DNA of 22,578 nucleotides. Origin: Bacillota bacterium (lineage in GTDB: Bacteria; Bacillota; Clostridia; Christensenellales; Christensenellaceae). The number at the start of each line of letters is the position of its first letter. The first letter of the stretch is position 1. A program made the position numbers and the translations under genes. The stretch covers positions 1 through 22,578 of the forward strand of contig JAEWMJ010000028.1 in the NCBI GenBank assembly GCA_023393165.1, given 5' to 3'. Of the stretch, positions 15,486 through 22,575 are shown in pieces. The notes under the pieces are model-generated. The model was not told the origin of the DNA. It saw only the letters and a program-made list of their open reading frames with translations, and did no database searches.

Positions 15486-17055
15486 ACCAAAAACCTCCTT
15501 TAAAGACCAAATTAGTGTCGCCTAATCCCATTCGTTTTTTGATGTATTTCCATTCTTGAAAGAGGAACGATTTCCTGTTGTCTAATGGGTTATGCGAAAA
15601 TCGAATAATTTTTCTACGTGTAATTGCATCTTCCAGCGCAGGAACATTAAAATAATCAAACATTTCTTTGTCTGAAAGACCATACTTTTGCTGTATTGCT
15701 CCCCACTGTTCTCCCATATCAAAAAACGATGAATCGCTGCCCGCCTTGGCAATATAAGAGTCCGGTCCATCGGTAAATTTACCGAGTGTGATTGAGTCTG
15801 CATCGGGATTTTTAACGGAGGACTGCCGAATTGCCTTGAAATCATCAATTGGGATTTTCCCTCCGACTTTACTGCCAATGATTTTTATTCCATCGATGAC
15901 GTTTTCCGCGCTCTCAGTTCCTATTATACTCTGTCCGGCCCGGTCCGCAACACCCGGCGTCCCTCTGACCGCAATATTTCCTTCCTGAGTTTTTAAATCT
16001 GCTGCATAAGAAAGAACAGCCTGTATAAGTTTCTTTGCCTTGTTGTTCGCGACGGCTTGTTTTTCCCGCATTCCCGCCACGCTGTCCGCAATTGTTTTTA
16101 AGACACGCAGCTCTCTTTCGTCCAAAAAAATCCCCTGTTTTTTCATCTGCGCCGCAAACTTTTCTGTCTCTCCCGCCGCCTTATCCCATTGAGCGTTCCT
16201 GTTTTCCAACACAGCCTTTGTTCCGTCAGGCGTTTTAATCTGCCCCGGCGGGATATGGCTGTTTCTGCCCGCCGGCTTCGAAAACTGCGCCATATGCTTC
16301 TGTGCAAGCGCTCTGATAGCATCCAATACCGGATTTTGCTCATATGCCCTGTTGGAAGCGCCGGAAGCATTTCCCTGGGTTATGCTGCTTCCGTTTTGAA
16401 TGAGCATACGGATCCTATCCAGTACGGGATTTCCTGTACCCCGTGCGCCGGATGCGGATAAAGCGCCTTTGTCTATATCTCTCTGCTGCTTTCCAATGCG
16501 TCCCTCGTTCTCCAGCGGCGCCTGGGCATTCACCAAGTCAGAACGCAACAGGGACGGTCCGCTGCCAATACTGGTAAAATTGTATATGGTATTTTGTGTT
16601 CCATTCCCCGTAACCGATTTTACCTTTCTATTGTCAGGCGTATCTTTGCCTGTGACAATGTTTTGTCCAGGTATATCCTCCAATATCTCGGTTGCCTTTT
16701 CTTCCCCTGCCATGGATGTAATAGCGGGAATATCCGCCGGGGTTTTTGGCGCTTTTAACACCTTTTCGGCGGACGGATACTGCGGCAGTCCGCCCGATGC
16801 GTGGGACGTGCTTCCGGTCACCGCCGCCGTTGTTCCCGTGGGTATCATCTGCCCGGTGCTTTTAAGCGTGTCTTCCAGCAGCGCGATTGCTTCCCGGTTC
16901 TGCTGCTGTCCGGCCGGTGTTCTCGAGGCCCGGTTCTTCAACCCGGATATCCAGTCTCTTATTTTCTGTATCGTATCACGAAACACATTGGATGTGGTTG
17001 GATTGTTTTTCACGTATTCCAGCATGGTGTCATAATCCGCGTTGATCTGCGCCAT
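15475..17055 (-). CDS. Polymorphic-toxin-like protein, C-terminal part (split by frameshift)
   Basis: A 526-residue reading frame continuing the protein encoded upstream. Its first residues, with the codons just before the ATG, read YSPDIGGSNEIMAQINADYD, the second half of a J-domain (HPD loop and helix III; H replaced). A low-complexity middle contains two NPVLD.I motifs, then a helical segment (about 275-350). A distinct C-terminal domain (about 405-526) has 'FFDMGEQW', 'YGLSDKEMFDYFNVPALEDAI' and ends GGFWYVG. The 'Fxx...W...N.paLd.ai' order recalls C-terminal tips of contact-dependent toxins of unknown activity (recollection, not a match). No signal peptide or membrane segment is visible. 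The ATG at 17055 lies 4 nt past the upstream stop, without a strong ribosome-binding site, so reinitiation is possible. A dedicated immunity candidate overlaps its end. Confidence 0.75.
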   Translation of the reverse strand: MAQINADYDTMLEYVKNNPTTSNVFRDTIQKIRDWISGLKNRASRTPAGQQQNREAIALLEDTLKSTGQMIPTGTTAAVTGSTSHASGGLPQYPSAEKVLKAPKTPADIPAITSMAGEEKATEILEDIPGQNIVTGKDTPDNRKVKSVTGNGTQNTIYNFTSIGSGPSLLRSDLVNAQAPLENEGRIGKQQRDIDKGALSASGARGTGNPVLDRIRMLIQNGSSITQGNASGASNRAYEQNPVLDAIRALAQKHMAQFSKPAGRNSHIPPGQIKTPDGTKAVLENRNAQWDKAAGETEKFAAQMKKQGIFLDERELRVLKTIADSVAGMREKQAVANNKAKKLIQAVLSYAADLKTQEGNIAVRGTPGVADRAGQSIIGTESAENVIDGIKIIGSKVGGKIPIDDFKAIRQSSVKNPDADSITLGKFTDGPDSYIAKAGSDSSFFDMGEQWGAIQQKYGLSDKEMFDYFNVPALEDAITRRKIIRFSHNPLDNRKSFLFQEWKYIKKRMGLGDTNLVFKGGFWYVG

Positions 17056-17059
17056 GATC

Positions 17060-18499
17060 TCATTGCTGCCGCCTATATCGGGCGAATATTTCTTTACGGG
17101 CGGTCTTCAGTTCTTCGGCGGTTTTGATTTCCTTGAAATATTCGCTCTGCGGCGCGGATACTTTCTTAGCAATGTCATTCCTGATTTCCCCGCCATCCAA
17201 TGAATTGAATATCGCAAGCGTCATAACCTGGTTTAATAATTCTTCCCCGCTCGGCATATTTTCTTTGTTATAAGTCGGCAAGGTGGAACCCACGCCGGCG
17301 GCGGCGGCCGTCAGTCCTTTTGCGCCTTGCGCGGCAATTGTGGCTGCTACTTTTGGCAGCCCGGTAAGTCCTGATTTTGCAACGGTAGAATTAAGCGCCC
17401 CTCCCATGACGTCGCCAACAGATCCCGTCACGCCAAAAAGCAGGGCGTTTCTAGCAAAGTCTCCCCCCAGATTGCTCATATCGTATCCCGGTTTTGTAGC
17501 TTCTTGTGCGGTCGAATAAGCCCCCAAGCCTTCATTTACAATAAGGTTGGATATTACATTTGCCGTTTGCTTACCGAATCCTTTTTCAATAAGTTTTGGC
17601 GCCAATTTTGCAGCGGTAAGGCCGCCTTTTATAGCGCCTCCCAGGCCCATTAATTGTGCAATGTTTCCAATTACATCTCCGGCAGTATATGCTGCGGGAT
17701 TATTTTTTTTTGCTTCTTCAACAGGATTAATATAATTTATTCCGGTCGATTCAGCGCTCCAATTTGTGCCTTTGAGCGCATTATCAGCTATCTCTGTTTG
17801 CTTCTGCATAAGGGCATCGGCAAAAGGCACTGAAGATATAATGCCGCCTCCTAATGCCGATCCAGCTTTTGATTTTGCTTCAAGATTATTTTGGATCGCC
17901 ATTATTTGGGCGTCTTCTTTTGACCCTAATTTTCTGTCAAATATGTGCTTAAAGTAATAGCCCTTGATGTCATCTAAGTATTGCTTTGCTTCATTTTTTT
18001 GGTCTTCAGATAAAGCATCTGTGTTTGCAAGTTCTATCATTCTGTCCAAGTTCTGTTTGATTTTATCATCAACACTAATTTCCTTCGGTTTCACCGCCTG
18101 ATACTGTTTCACGGTAGTATCAAGCTGCTTTCTCGCCTCAACCGGATTTGAGGATAATTGGAAGGTGTTCTGTGCCTGGGATTTGCCAGTATTCTGCTTT
18201 TTATTCGCCGCCGTTTGTAACATATCGGCAATGCTGTTTATAACAGGATTTTGGGGTCTGGAGGCAGTTTTATTCTGCATGGCGGGAGTATTCTGCTTTT
18301 GGGCTTGTGTTGCTGCCACCCTAGTATCCGCGATCATTCTATCGGCAATATTTTTATTGCCCTTCACGATATTGTTTACGCCATCCAAAACCTTCTGCGC
18401 CTGTTGCTGTTTTACATAGTCGTTTTCAAGCACGTTTGCGGTTTTATAAACGTATTTTTTTAATTTCATGTCCCATACACGAATCTGTGATGTTGCCAT
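17060..18499 (-). CDS. Polymorphic-toxin-like protein, N-terminal part (split by frameshift)
   Basis: A 479-residue frame starting at ATG 18499, with GAGG 7 nt upstream. It has no signal peptide. The N-terminal third is Gln/Asn/Lys-rich and holds an NPVINSI motif like those downstream. Residues about 270-410 are Gly/Ala-rich and moderately hydrophobic (GNIAQLMGLGGAIKGGL... AAQGAKGLTAAAAGVG), as in translocated effectors and phage-ejected proteins. The last residues, TAEELKTARKEIFARY, are helix I/II of a J-domain, then the frame leaves it (RRQQ stop) while the +1 frame continues with YSPDIGG. The intact ancestor would be near 1010 residues. Export route is unknown; no LXG or WXG motif is visible. 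Confidence 0.75.
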   Translation of the reverse strand: MATSQIRVWDMKLKKYVYKTANVLENDYVKQQQAQKVLDGVNNIVKGNKNIADRMIADTRVAATQAQKQNTPAMQNKTASRPQNPVINSIADMLQTAANKKQNTGKSQAQNTFQLSSNPVEARKQLDTTVKQYQAVKPKEISVDDKIKQNLDRMIELANTDALSEDQKNEAKQYLDDIKGYYFKHIFDRKLGSKEDAQIMAIQNNLEAKSKAGSALGGGIISSVPFADALMQKQTEIADNALKGTNWSAESTGINYINPVEEAKKNNPAAYTAGDVIGNIAQLMGLGGAIKGGLTAAKLAPKLIEKGFGKQTANVISNLIVNEGLGAYSTAQEATKPGYDMSNLGGDFARNALLFGVTGSVGDVMGGALNSTVAKSGLTGLPKVAATIAAQGAKGLTAAAAGVGSTLPTYNKENMPSGEELLNQVMTLAIFNSLDGGEIRNDIAKKVSAPQSEYFKEIKTAEELKTARKEIFARYRRQQ

Positions 18500-18508
18500 A
18501 TCATAACC

Positions 18509-18574
18509 TCATTCGCTCATTTCCCAGAATGGCGTCCTTCCACTTCCTATAAGCTTTCTGTTTTTTTCCGTCAT
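18509..18574 (-). CDS. Possible 21-residue leader peptide upstream of the toxin-like gene
   Basis: A short frame (MTEKNRKLIGSGRTPFWEMSE) ends 9 nt before the toxin-like ATG, and its stop overlaps the GAGG used by that gene. The placement would allow coupled translation. The ribosome-binding site before it is weak (GCGGAAC) and the peptide matches nothing I recognise, so it may be chance. Confidence 0.3.
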   Translation of the reverse strand: MTEKNRKLIGSGRTPFWEMSE

Positions 18575-18656
18575 AGTTCCGCTTGTCCTCGGCTTAACTC
18601 TTGTCTTTTAATCTCACATTACCACAGGCAATGTGTCAGTTATCGTCAATCGAATG

Positions 18657-18690
18657 AAAAAACCACCCTGTTTCCAGAGTGGTTAATTTT
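18657..18690. terminator. Terminator-like hairpin upstream of the toxin-like gene
   Basis: AACCACCCTG (18661-18670) pairs with CAGAGTGGTT (18675-18684) with one mismatch around TTTC. The minus strand continues into six T; the plus strand continues AATTTTTG. It probably blocks read-through from genes to the right before the toxin-like gene. Confidence 0.65.
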
Positions 18691-18721
18691 TGTTTTGCGC
18701 TTTCGATCAAATGGTTTTTAA

Positions 18722-18792
18722 AATCCTGCGCTCCCTTCATCACGCTTCGGCGTGCGGTCGCTCCGGATTCCTATCCGGTTTAAACCCTACCT
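18722..18792 (+). repeat. Partial element L3 ending in a T-arm copy
   Basis: This is only the right end of the L element: CTCCCTTCATCACGCTTCGG, then GCGTGCGGTCGCTCC, the CCGGAT/ATCCGG hairpin, and GGTTTAAACCCTACCT at 18777-18792. It is closest to the first unit of L1 (about 12478-12540). The left boundary and the rest of the element are missing. Confidence 0.7.
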
Positions 18793-18810
18793 AAGATTAG
18801 AAGTAAAACA

Positions 18811-18839
18811 AAAAAAGCCTTTATAAAAGGCTTTTTTTT
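18811..18839. terminator. Bidirectional terminator hairpin between L3 and R4
   Basis: AAAAGCCTTT pairs with AAAGGCTTTT across a short AT loop, with A-run to the left and T-run to the right. It occupies the same position between opposite tRNA-end copies as the hairpins at 14780-14802 and 22344-22364. Confidence 0.75.
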
Positions 18840-18845
18840 GTTTTG

Positions 18846-18960
18846 TGGCTCCCCAGGTAGGGAGTACGTGGTGTTTACGTCCTCACGGTTAAGATAAACC
18901 TTATAGGAATCCATTTCCCGACTCGAAGCAGTCTATATTAAAATTTAAGGAAAGGTTTTT
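18846..18960 (-). repeat. tRNA-Asn 3'-end-like repeat, right module copy R4
   Basis: 18846-18862 is identical to the tRNA-Asn 3' end on the minus strand. The full 115-bp module (GAGTACGTGGTGTTTACGTC onward, through CCTTATAGGAATCC) is nearly the same as R3 at 14809-14925. Confidence 0.8.
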
Positions 18961-19158
18961 TGTGATTGATACTCCAAATTACCATAAAAGCAATCATCAC
19001 GTTGAATAAAATTTCAGCCAGAACAATTTTTACTGTACTTTACCTGCTTTGTATTTTCACACTCTGCCTTCCCTATGTCTATTGGGAACAAAATCCTGAA
19101 TTAACGGAAAAAAGGCATTGCCCTGACGTTGTCAAGTGATATGGTTGTTTTATGAGTA
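18961..19158. other. Intergenic stretch without supported gene
   Basis: Between R4 and the lipoprotein stop at 19159 I see no terminator of good quality and no gene with start signals. A plus-strand frame from TTG 19002 to 19139 encodes a hydrophobic 45-residue peptide but has no ribosome-binding site. Confidence 0.4.
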
Positions 19159-19896
19159 TTATATTCCAACATTCGACCAAAAGATACGCAAACAAATATC
19201 AATCCATTGTATGATGGTAAATATTGAGCTATCATTGGAGAGGTCTTGGCGGGATGGACCCTGAACCTGCGCCTCTTCCTTACGGCGCCACTCCCCATCC
19301 TCATAATGAGAGTTATCCATATTTAAATCATTCGAGTAATCATCGTCAAGTCTTGCTCCCAGCCACCAGTGTTCGCCTATTCTTTTGAAAACATCATAAA
19401 ATCCTAATTGAAGGCGTGCTGTCGCAATTTCGTTATCCAAATTTCTCAAATCAATATAGTACAAACTTACGCTCTTTCCTTCATTATTTTGGGGAAAATT
19501 AATTTCTATACCTTCCGTATAGCCAAAGCTCACAGCCTGATATCTCATGATATCCAGCGGCTTAATCTCCTGAAAAAAATCCGTTATTTTTTGCCATTGC
19601 TCTTCGTTGAAATATTGGCTGTCAGTTTTCCACATTACTCGTGCATCCCCGTCTCCCTCTTCTCTTATCCTCTCAACAAACGCGTTTCTTTCTCGAACGA
19701 TTTTGGCAACCTCAGTGAACATGGCCTCGTTACTGTGAAATACTTCTTCGATTTGTTCGCCGGTATAATATTTTGGATCTTCTATTATCCAATCATTTCG
19801 AAATGAACTGCAGCTCATAACAGCAAAACAGATTATTACGATAAAACACAGCAGTATGATTCTGTTTAAGTTGGAAAACAAATTCTTTTTATCCAT
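19159..19896 (-). CDS. Lipoprotein of unknown function
   Basis: A 245-residue protein with a basic N-terminus, a hydrophobic segment and the lipobox VMSC, putting the lipidated Cys at residue 29. The mature part is mixed alpha-beta (SLYYIDLRN..., HWWLGARLDDD), followed by a charged tail; the family is not recognised. The start is ATG at 19896, with GGAGG about 8 nt upstream. It lies 64 nt after the radical SAM gene on the same strand, with no convincing terminator between, so it may be the last gene of that unit. It does not resemble the lipoprotein at 13089 beyond the signal. Confidence 0.85.
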   Translation of the reverse strand: MDKKNLFSNLNRIILLCFIVIICFAVMSCSSFRNDWIIEDPKYYTGEQIEEVFHSNEAMFTEVAKIVRERNAFVERIREEGDGDARVMWKTDSQYFNEEQWQKITDFFQEIKPLDIMRYQAVSFGYTEGIEINFPQNNEGKSVSLYYIDLRNLDNEIATARLQLGFYDVFKRIGEHWWLGARLDDDYSNDLNMDNSHYEDGEWRRKEEAQVQGPSRQDLSNDSSIFTIIQWIDICLRIFWSNVGI

Positions 19897-19960
19897 AATA
19901 CACCTCCTATAAAAAGCATTTTAAAAAGCAGTGCGGCTTTGCTGTATGGATTATCAAAGT

Positions 19961-21352
19961 TTAGGTATTCTTTTTTAAATAATACCCGGTGAGACGTTCG
20001 GATTCGTTGCGTATATCCAGGCTGCCGTATGCAATTTTAGCCCACAGCCGTCCTAGCACGCGCATGGGGATAATACGGGTAAGCAGCAAAGAAAACCTGC
20101 CGAATTTACGGTAAAACAGGTTGAATAACAGATATGGCTTGCGCTGCGCCCTATGCTCCGGCATGCGGCGCAATATATTGCGGAAGGAATAAAACTCACG
20201 GTATATCCGTAAATAGCCCTCTTGCAGTTCCTGCGCGGTCATGCCTTTGGGAGCAAACACCACATGCGCAGTATTGTATATTGAGAGGTCATGATCTATG
20301 ATTCGCCCCTCACCTTCCATTCTGCGGTATAGCTCTGTACCGGGGTATGGGGTTAGAATGTGCGAGGTCAGCGTTTCAATCTTATTTTTAATAAGCCAAT
20401 CAAGCGTCCGGTCAAAAACATCCAGCGTGTCACCGTCAAGGCCGAATACCATGCTGGCATTGATCATAATACCCCGGCTGTGGATTTCCTTTGCAAGCGC
20501 TTCATACTTTTCAAACCTGTTATCCTTTTTTACGCCTTGCAAGGAAGCGTTATTGATAGATTCAAAGCCGATAAACAAGCTTTGGCACCCCGTTTTAGCC
20601 ATCAAGTCTAGCAACCGGGGATACCCGGCGATCTTTGTGGTTACGGCTGCGCTCCATTTCAAATCCATACCGCGCATGCAACCGAGTAAGTCTTCTGTAT
20701 AAGAAGGATCCCCGATAAAGTTATCGTCAATAAACAGTATGTGACGGGTTCCAAGCGACTGAATATCCCTGATAACATCTTTTATCGGACGTCGGACATA
20801 GGCCCTGTTTTTACAGCTGTTATAGCAAAAATCACATCTGTTCGGGCATCCGCGGCTTGTTGTTACGACGTTTGTATACAGGTACCGGCTTTTGTCCAGA
20901 CCGTCGTACTTCGGGGAAACGATCTCATCCCCGCGAAAATCCACCATATCGTAGTATACTCGCTGAAGGTTTCTCCTTGCCGTATCCCCGGTCATACGCG
21001 CCCACACGCGTTCGGCAGCTCCGACGCAAACCGCGTCAAAATGCGGCGCGCACTCGCCGGGGCAGCATGTAACATGGATGCCGCCTGCCACAACGGGGAC
21101 TCCCCTCCGGCGGAATTTTTCCGCAATTTGTACGGCGCGTGGCATCACGTCTAACGTGATTGTAATGCCTACCAGATCCGCAGCGCAGTTAAAATCGATT
21201 TGCTCAACGTTTTCATTGATGATTGTCACTTCATTACCGGCGGGAGTAAGATTCATTAGGGTAAGAAGCGCAAGCGAAGGAGCCATACGGGTTTTAAGGT
21301 CGGTATCCATCGGCCGTTTATTCATCTTAGGCTGTATCAGAACGATATGCAT
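19961..21352 (-). CDS. B12-binding-type radical SAM protein
   Basis: A 463-residue enzyme. Residues about 1-125 form a cobalamin-binding-type Rossmann domain (APSLALLTLMNLTP..., VPVVAGGIHVT) that lacks a DxHxxG motif, so cobalamin, if bound, would be without that histidine ligand. The radical SAM core has CxxxCxxC at Cys169, Cys173 and Cys176 (GCPNRCDFC), which ligates the 4Fe-4S cluster, then FIDDNF and the usual barrel. The C-terminal about 100 residues are basic and partly hydrophobic, typical of this subfamily. Substrate cannot be told. The start is ATG 21352, with GGAG 8 nt upstream. It begins 4 nt after the membrane-protein stop, so translation is likely coupled. Confidence 0.9.
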   Translation of the reverse strand: MHIVLIQPKMNKRPMDTDLKTRMAPSLALLTLMNLTPAGNEVTIINENVEQIDFNCAADLVGITITLDVMPRAVQIAEKFRRRGVPVVAGGIHVTCCPGECAPHFDAVCVGAAERVWARMTGDTARRNLQRVYYDMVDFRGDEIVSPKYDGLDKSRYLYTNVVTTSRGCPNRCDFCYNSCKNRAYVRRPIKDVIRDIQSLGTRHILFIDDNFIGDPSYTEDLLGCMRGMDLKWSAAVTTKIAGYPRLLDLMAKTGCQSLFIGFESINNASLQGVKKDNRFEKYEALAKEIHSRGIMINASMVFGLDGDTLDVFDRTLDWLIKNKIETLTSHILTPYPGTELYRRMEGEGRIIDHDLSIYNTAHVVFAPKGMTAQELQEGYLRIYREFYSFRNILRRMPEHRAQRKPYLLFNLFYRKFGRFSLLLTRIIPMRVLGRLWAKIAYGSLDIRNESERLTGYYLKKNT

Positions 21353-21356
21353 GGCG

Positions 21357-21821
21357 CTATCTCCACCGGCATACTAAAACGAAAACAAGATCGGCAAGCA
21401 CAATGGTCGCCCAGTGAATGACGATAAACAGCGTAAATTTCTCAACAATTCCATTGGAATCGCTTAAAATCATTAGATAAAAAAGCCCGATGGCAACAAG
21501 CGTAAGCACGGCTGCAATCGCCAGGCACCGGACAAGATTGGCGGTATGGTACTCGTCGTATGGACGCCGCCGTAAAAGAAGCAGAATTGCAACCAATACG
21601 GTTATCGCAATCAACACATAGGCGATGTATGCGTGATGTCCATTTGCAAGAAAATTGCTCCACCCGGTCCAGAAATCGTAATGATTTGACAGACTGCTAT
21701 AATACAGCAGGCTTTTAAATTCCATATTTCCGGAAGTAATGATGAAAATAAGTGCATAAAATATGGTAAGAATAATGATGCATATTGCGTTGGTCGCCGG
21801 GTTTTTTATTATACTTTTCAT
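21357..21821 (-). CDS. Four-helix membrane protein of unknown function
   Basis: A 154-residue integral membrane protein with four predicted helices (about 10-30, 65-84, 97-118 and 128-150) and an extracytoplasmic-type loop rich in aromatic and polar residues (NHYDFWTGWSNFLANGHHAY). The family is not recognised. Its ATG overlaps the regulator's TGA in an ATGA, with AGGAGGAGG upstream. A small XRE regulator translated together with a small membrane protein is a frequent Firmicute pair, but the role is not known. Confidence 0.85.
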   Translation of the reverse strand: MKSIIKNPATNAICIIILTIFYALIFIITSGNMEFKSLLYYSSLSNHYDFWTGWSNFLANGHHAYIAYVLIAITVLVAILLLLRRRPYDEYHTANLVRCLAIAAVLTLVAIGLFYLMILSDSNGIVEKFTLFIVIHWATIVLADLVFVLVCRWR

Positions 21822-22024
21822 TTCCGGTCCTCCTCCTTAAACTGAAAAAGAGCCTCAATCGATACGCCAAAAAATCGCGCCAAATCATAAGCAAGCCAAA
21901 TTGAAGGATCAAATTTGCCCGTTTCTATTGCGTTTATCGCCTGGCGAGAGACACCAACTTTCTCCCCTAGCTCTTTTTGCGTTAGCCCGTGCTCCTCCCG
22001 GAGCCGCTTTACATTATTTTGCAC
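21818..22024 (-). CDS. XRE-family transcriptional regulator
   Basis: A 68-residue DNA-binding protein made of one helix-turn-helix domain of the compact Cro/XRE type: NNVKRLREEHGLTQKELGEK, recognition helix in GVSRQAINAIETGKFDPS, then SIEALFQF. I choose GTG at 22024 because GGAGGG lies 6 nt upstream and family members start near this point. The in-frame ATG at 22045 has only a weak site. It heads the unit with the membrane protein and the radical SAM gene. A palindrome overlapping its -35 box suggests autorepression (inferred). Confidence 0.92.
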   Translation of the reverse strand: MQNNVKRLREEHGLTQKELGEKVGVSRQAINAIETGKFDPSIWLAYDLARFFGVSIEALFQFKEEDRK

Positions 22025-22065
22025 TGCGTTCCCTCCATCCGGCATGTCAGCTTAACCTTACACAT

Positions 22066-22106
22066 AGAATATCAGAATAATATAATGATGTCAAGTCAAC
22101 CTGACA
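22066..22106 (-). promoter_or_regulatory. Promoter and likely operator of the XRE unit
   Basis: The minus strand has TTGACA (22089-22094) and TATTCT (22066-22071) with a 17-bp spacer. An 18-bp imperfect palindrome, TGTCAGGTTGACTTGACA (22089-22106), matching its complement at 14 of 18 positions, covers the -35 box. A small XRE protein bound there would block polymerase. Confidence 0.65.
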
Positions 22107-22213
22107 CATTAATAAGCTATTAAAGCCGTTCGATATCTGAACTGAACCTAGTTAATAGGACCGAATAACCGTCTATAATATCACTAGAATCAAGGAAATC
22201 CTATGGTATATTT

Positions 22214-22233
22214 GTAAGCGTCAAAACGCTTAC
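22214..22233. other. Perfect hairpin in the intergenic region
   Basis: GTAAGCGT and ACGCTTAC (8 bp each) flank a CAAA loop. No T-run follows on either strand, so it is not a standard terminator. It could be a protein-binding palindrome. The rest of 22107-22300 shows nothing I recognise. Confidence 0.4.
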
Positions 22234-22300
22234 GTATATTTATTAAAGAATAGGATTATCAAAGAATCTTAAACTAGTTTTGAGATTTTATTTGAGAAAT

Positions 22301-22320
22301 AGGTCGTAGGTTCAAACCCT
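22301..22320 (+). repeat. Inverted T-arm copy beyond the rrn terminator
   Basis: AGGTCGTAGGTTCAAACCCT matches the T-arm region of the tRNA-Asn at 22375-22449 with about three differences, but in the opposite orientation. With the tRNA it forms a large inverted repeat around the terminator at 22337-22365. Confidence 0.75.
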
Positions 22321-22336
22321 TATACGAAAAAAAGGT

Positions 22337-22365
22337 ATTAAAAAAAGCCTTATTTAAAGGCTTTT
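22337..22365 (-). terminator. Terminator of the rrn operon / tRNA-Asn
   Basis: AAAGCCTT (22344-22351) pairs with AAGGCTTT (22357-22364) around a 5-nt loop, and the minus strand continues into seven T. It lies 10 nt beyond the tRNA 3' end. A close copy is at 12347-12376. Confidence 0.8.
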
Positions 22366-22374
22366 GGTAAAAAT

Positions 22375-22449
22375 TGGCTCCCCAGGTAGGGTTTGAACCT
22401 ACGGCCCTCCGGTTAACAGCCGGATGCTCTACCGCTGAGCTACTGAGGA
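22375..22449 (-). tRNA. tRNA-Asn (anticodon GTT)
   Basis: A 75-nt gene that folds into a full cloverleaf: acceptor TCCTCAG/CTGGGGA with one G-T pair, D-arm GCTC/GAGC, anticodon arm TCCGG-CTGTTAA-CCGGA with GTT, T-arm GTAGG-TTCAAAC-CCTAC, discriminator G and encoded CCA. It lies about 10 nt downstream of the 5S gene and is part of the rrn transcript. Its 3' half is the source sequence for the repeats spread through this window. Confidence 0.95.
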
Positions 22450-22458
22450 ATATTAGAA

Positions 22459-22575
22459 TCCGGCAGCTACCTATCCTCCCGGGCCGTTACCAGCCAAGTA
22501 CTTTCGGCGTATAAGAGCTTAACTACTGTGTTCGGAATGGGAACAGGTGATCCTCTTAGCTATCGCCACCGGAAA
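22459..22575 (-). rRNA. rrf: 5S ribosomal RNA
   Basis: About 117 nt with matching ends (TCCGG.../...CCGGA), the conserved CCATTCCGAACACAG block, TAGTTAAGCTC and GCCGAAAGTACTTGG. It reads on the minus strand toward tRNA-Asn. The 23S gene is expected beyond the right edge. Exact ends are estimated from the terminal stem. Confidence 0.93.

Noticed and set aside
12300..18960. CRISPR array or integron attC array
   Set aside because: Repeats are few, uneven in length and spacing, and contain tRNA-derived sequence; there are no regular spacers, no cas genes, no integrase and no recognisable attC boxes.
19002..19139. Plus-strand 45-residue hydrophobic frame starting with TTG
   Set aside because: No ribosome-binding site precedes it and it lies against the end of a minus-strand gene; support is too weak to list as a gene.
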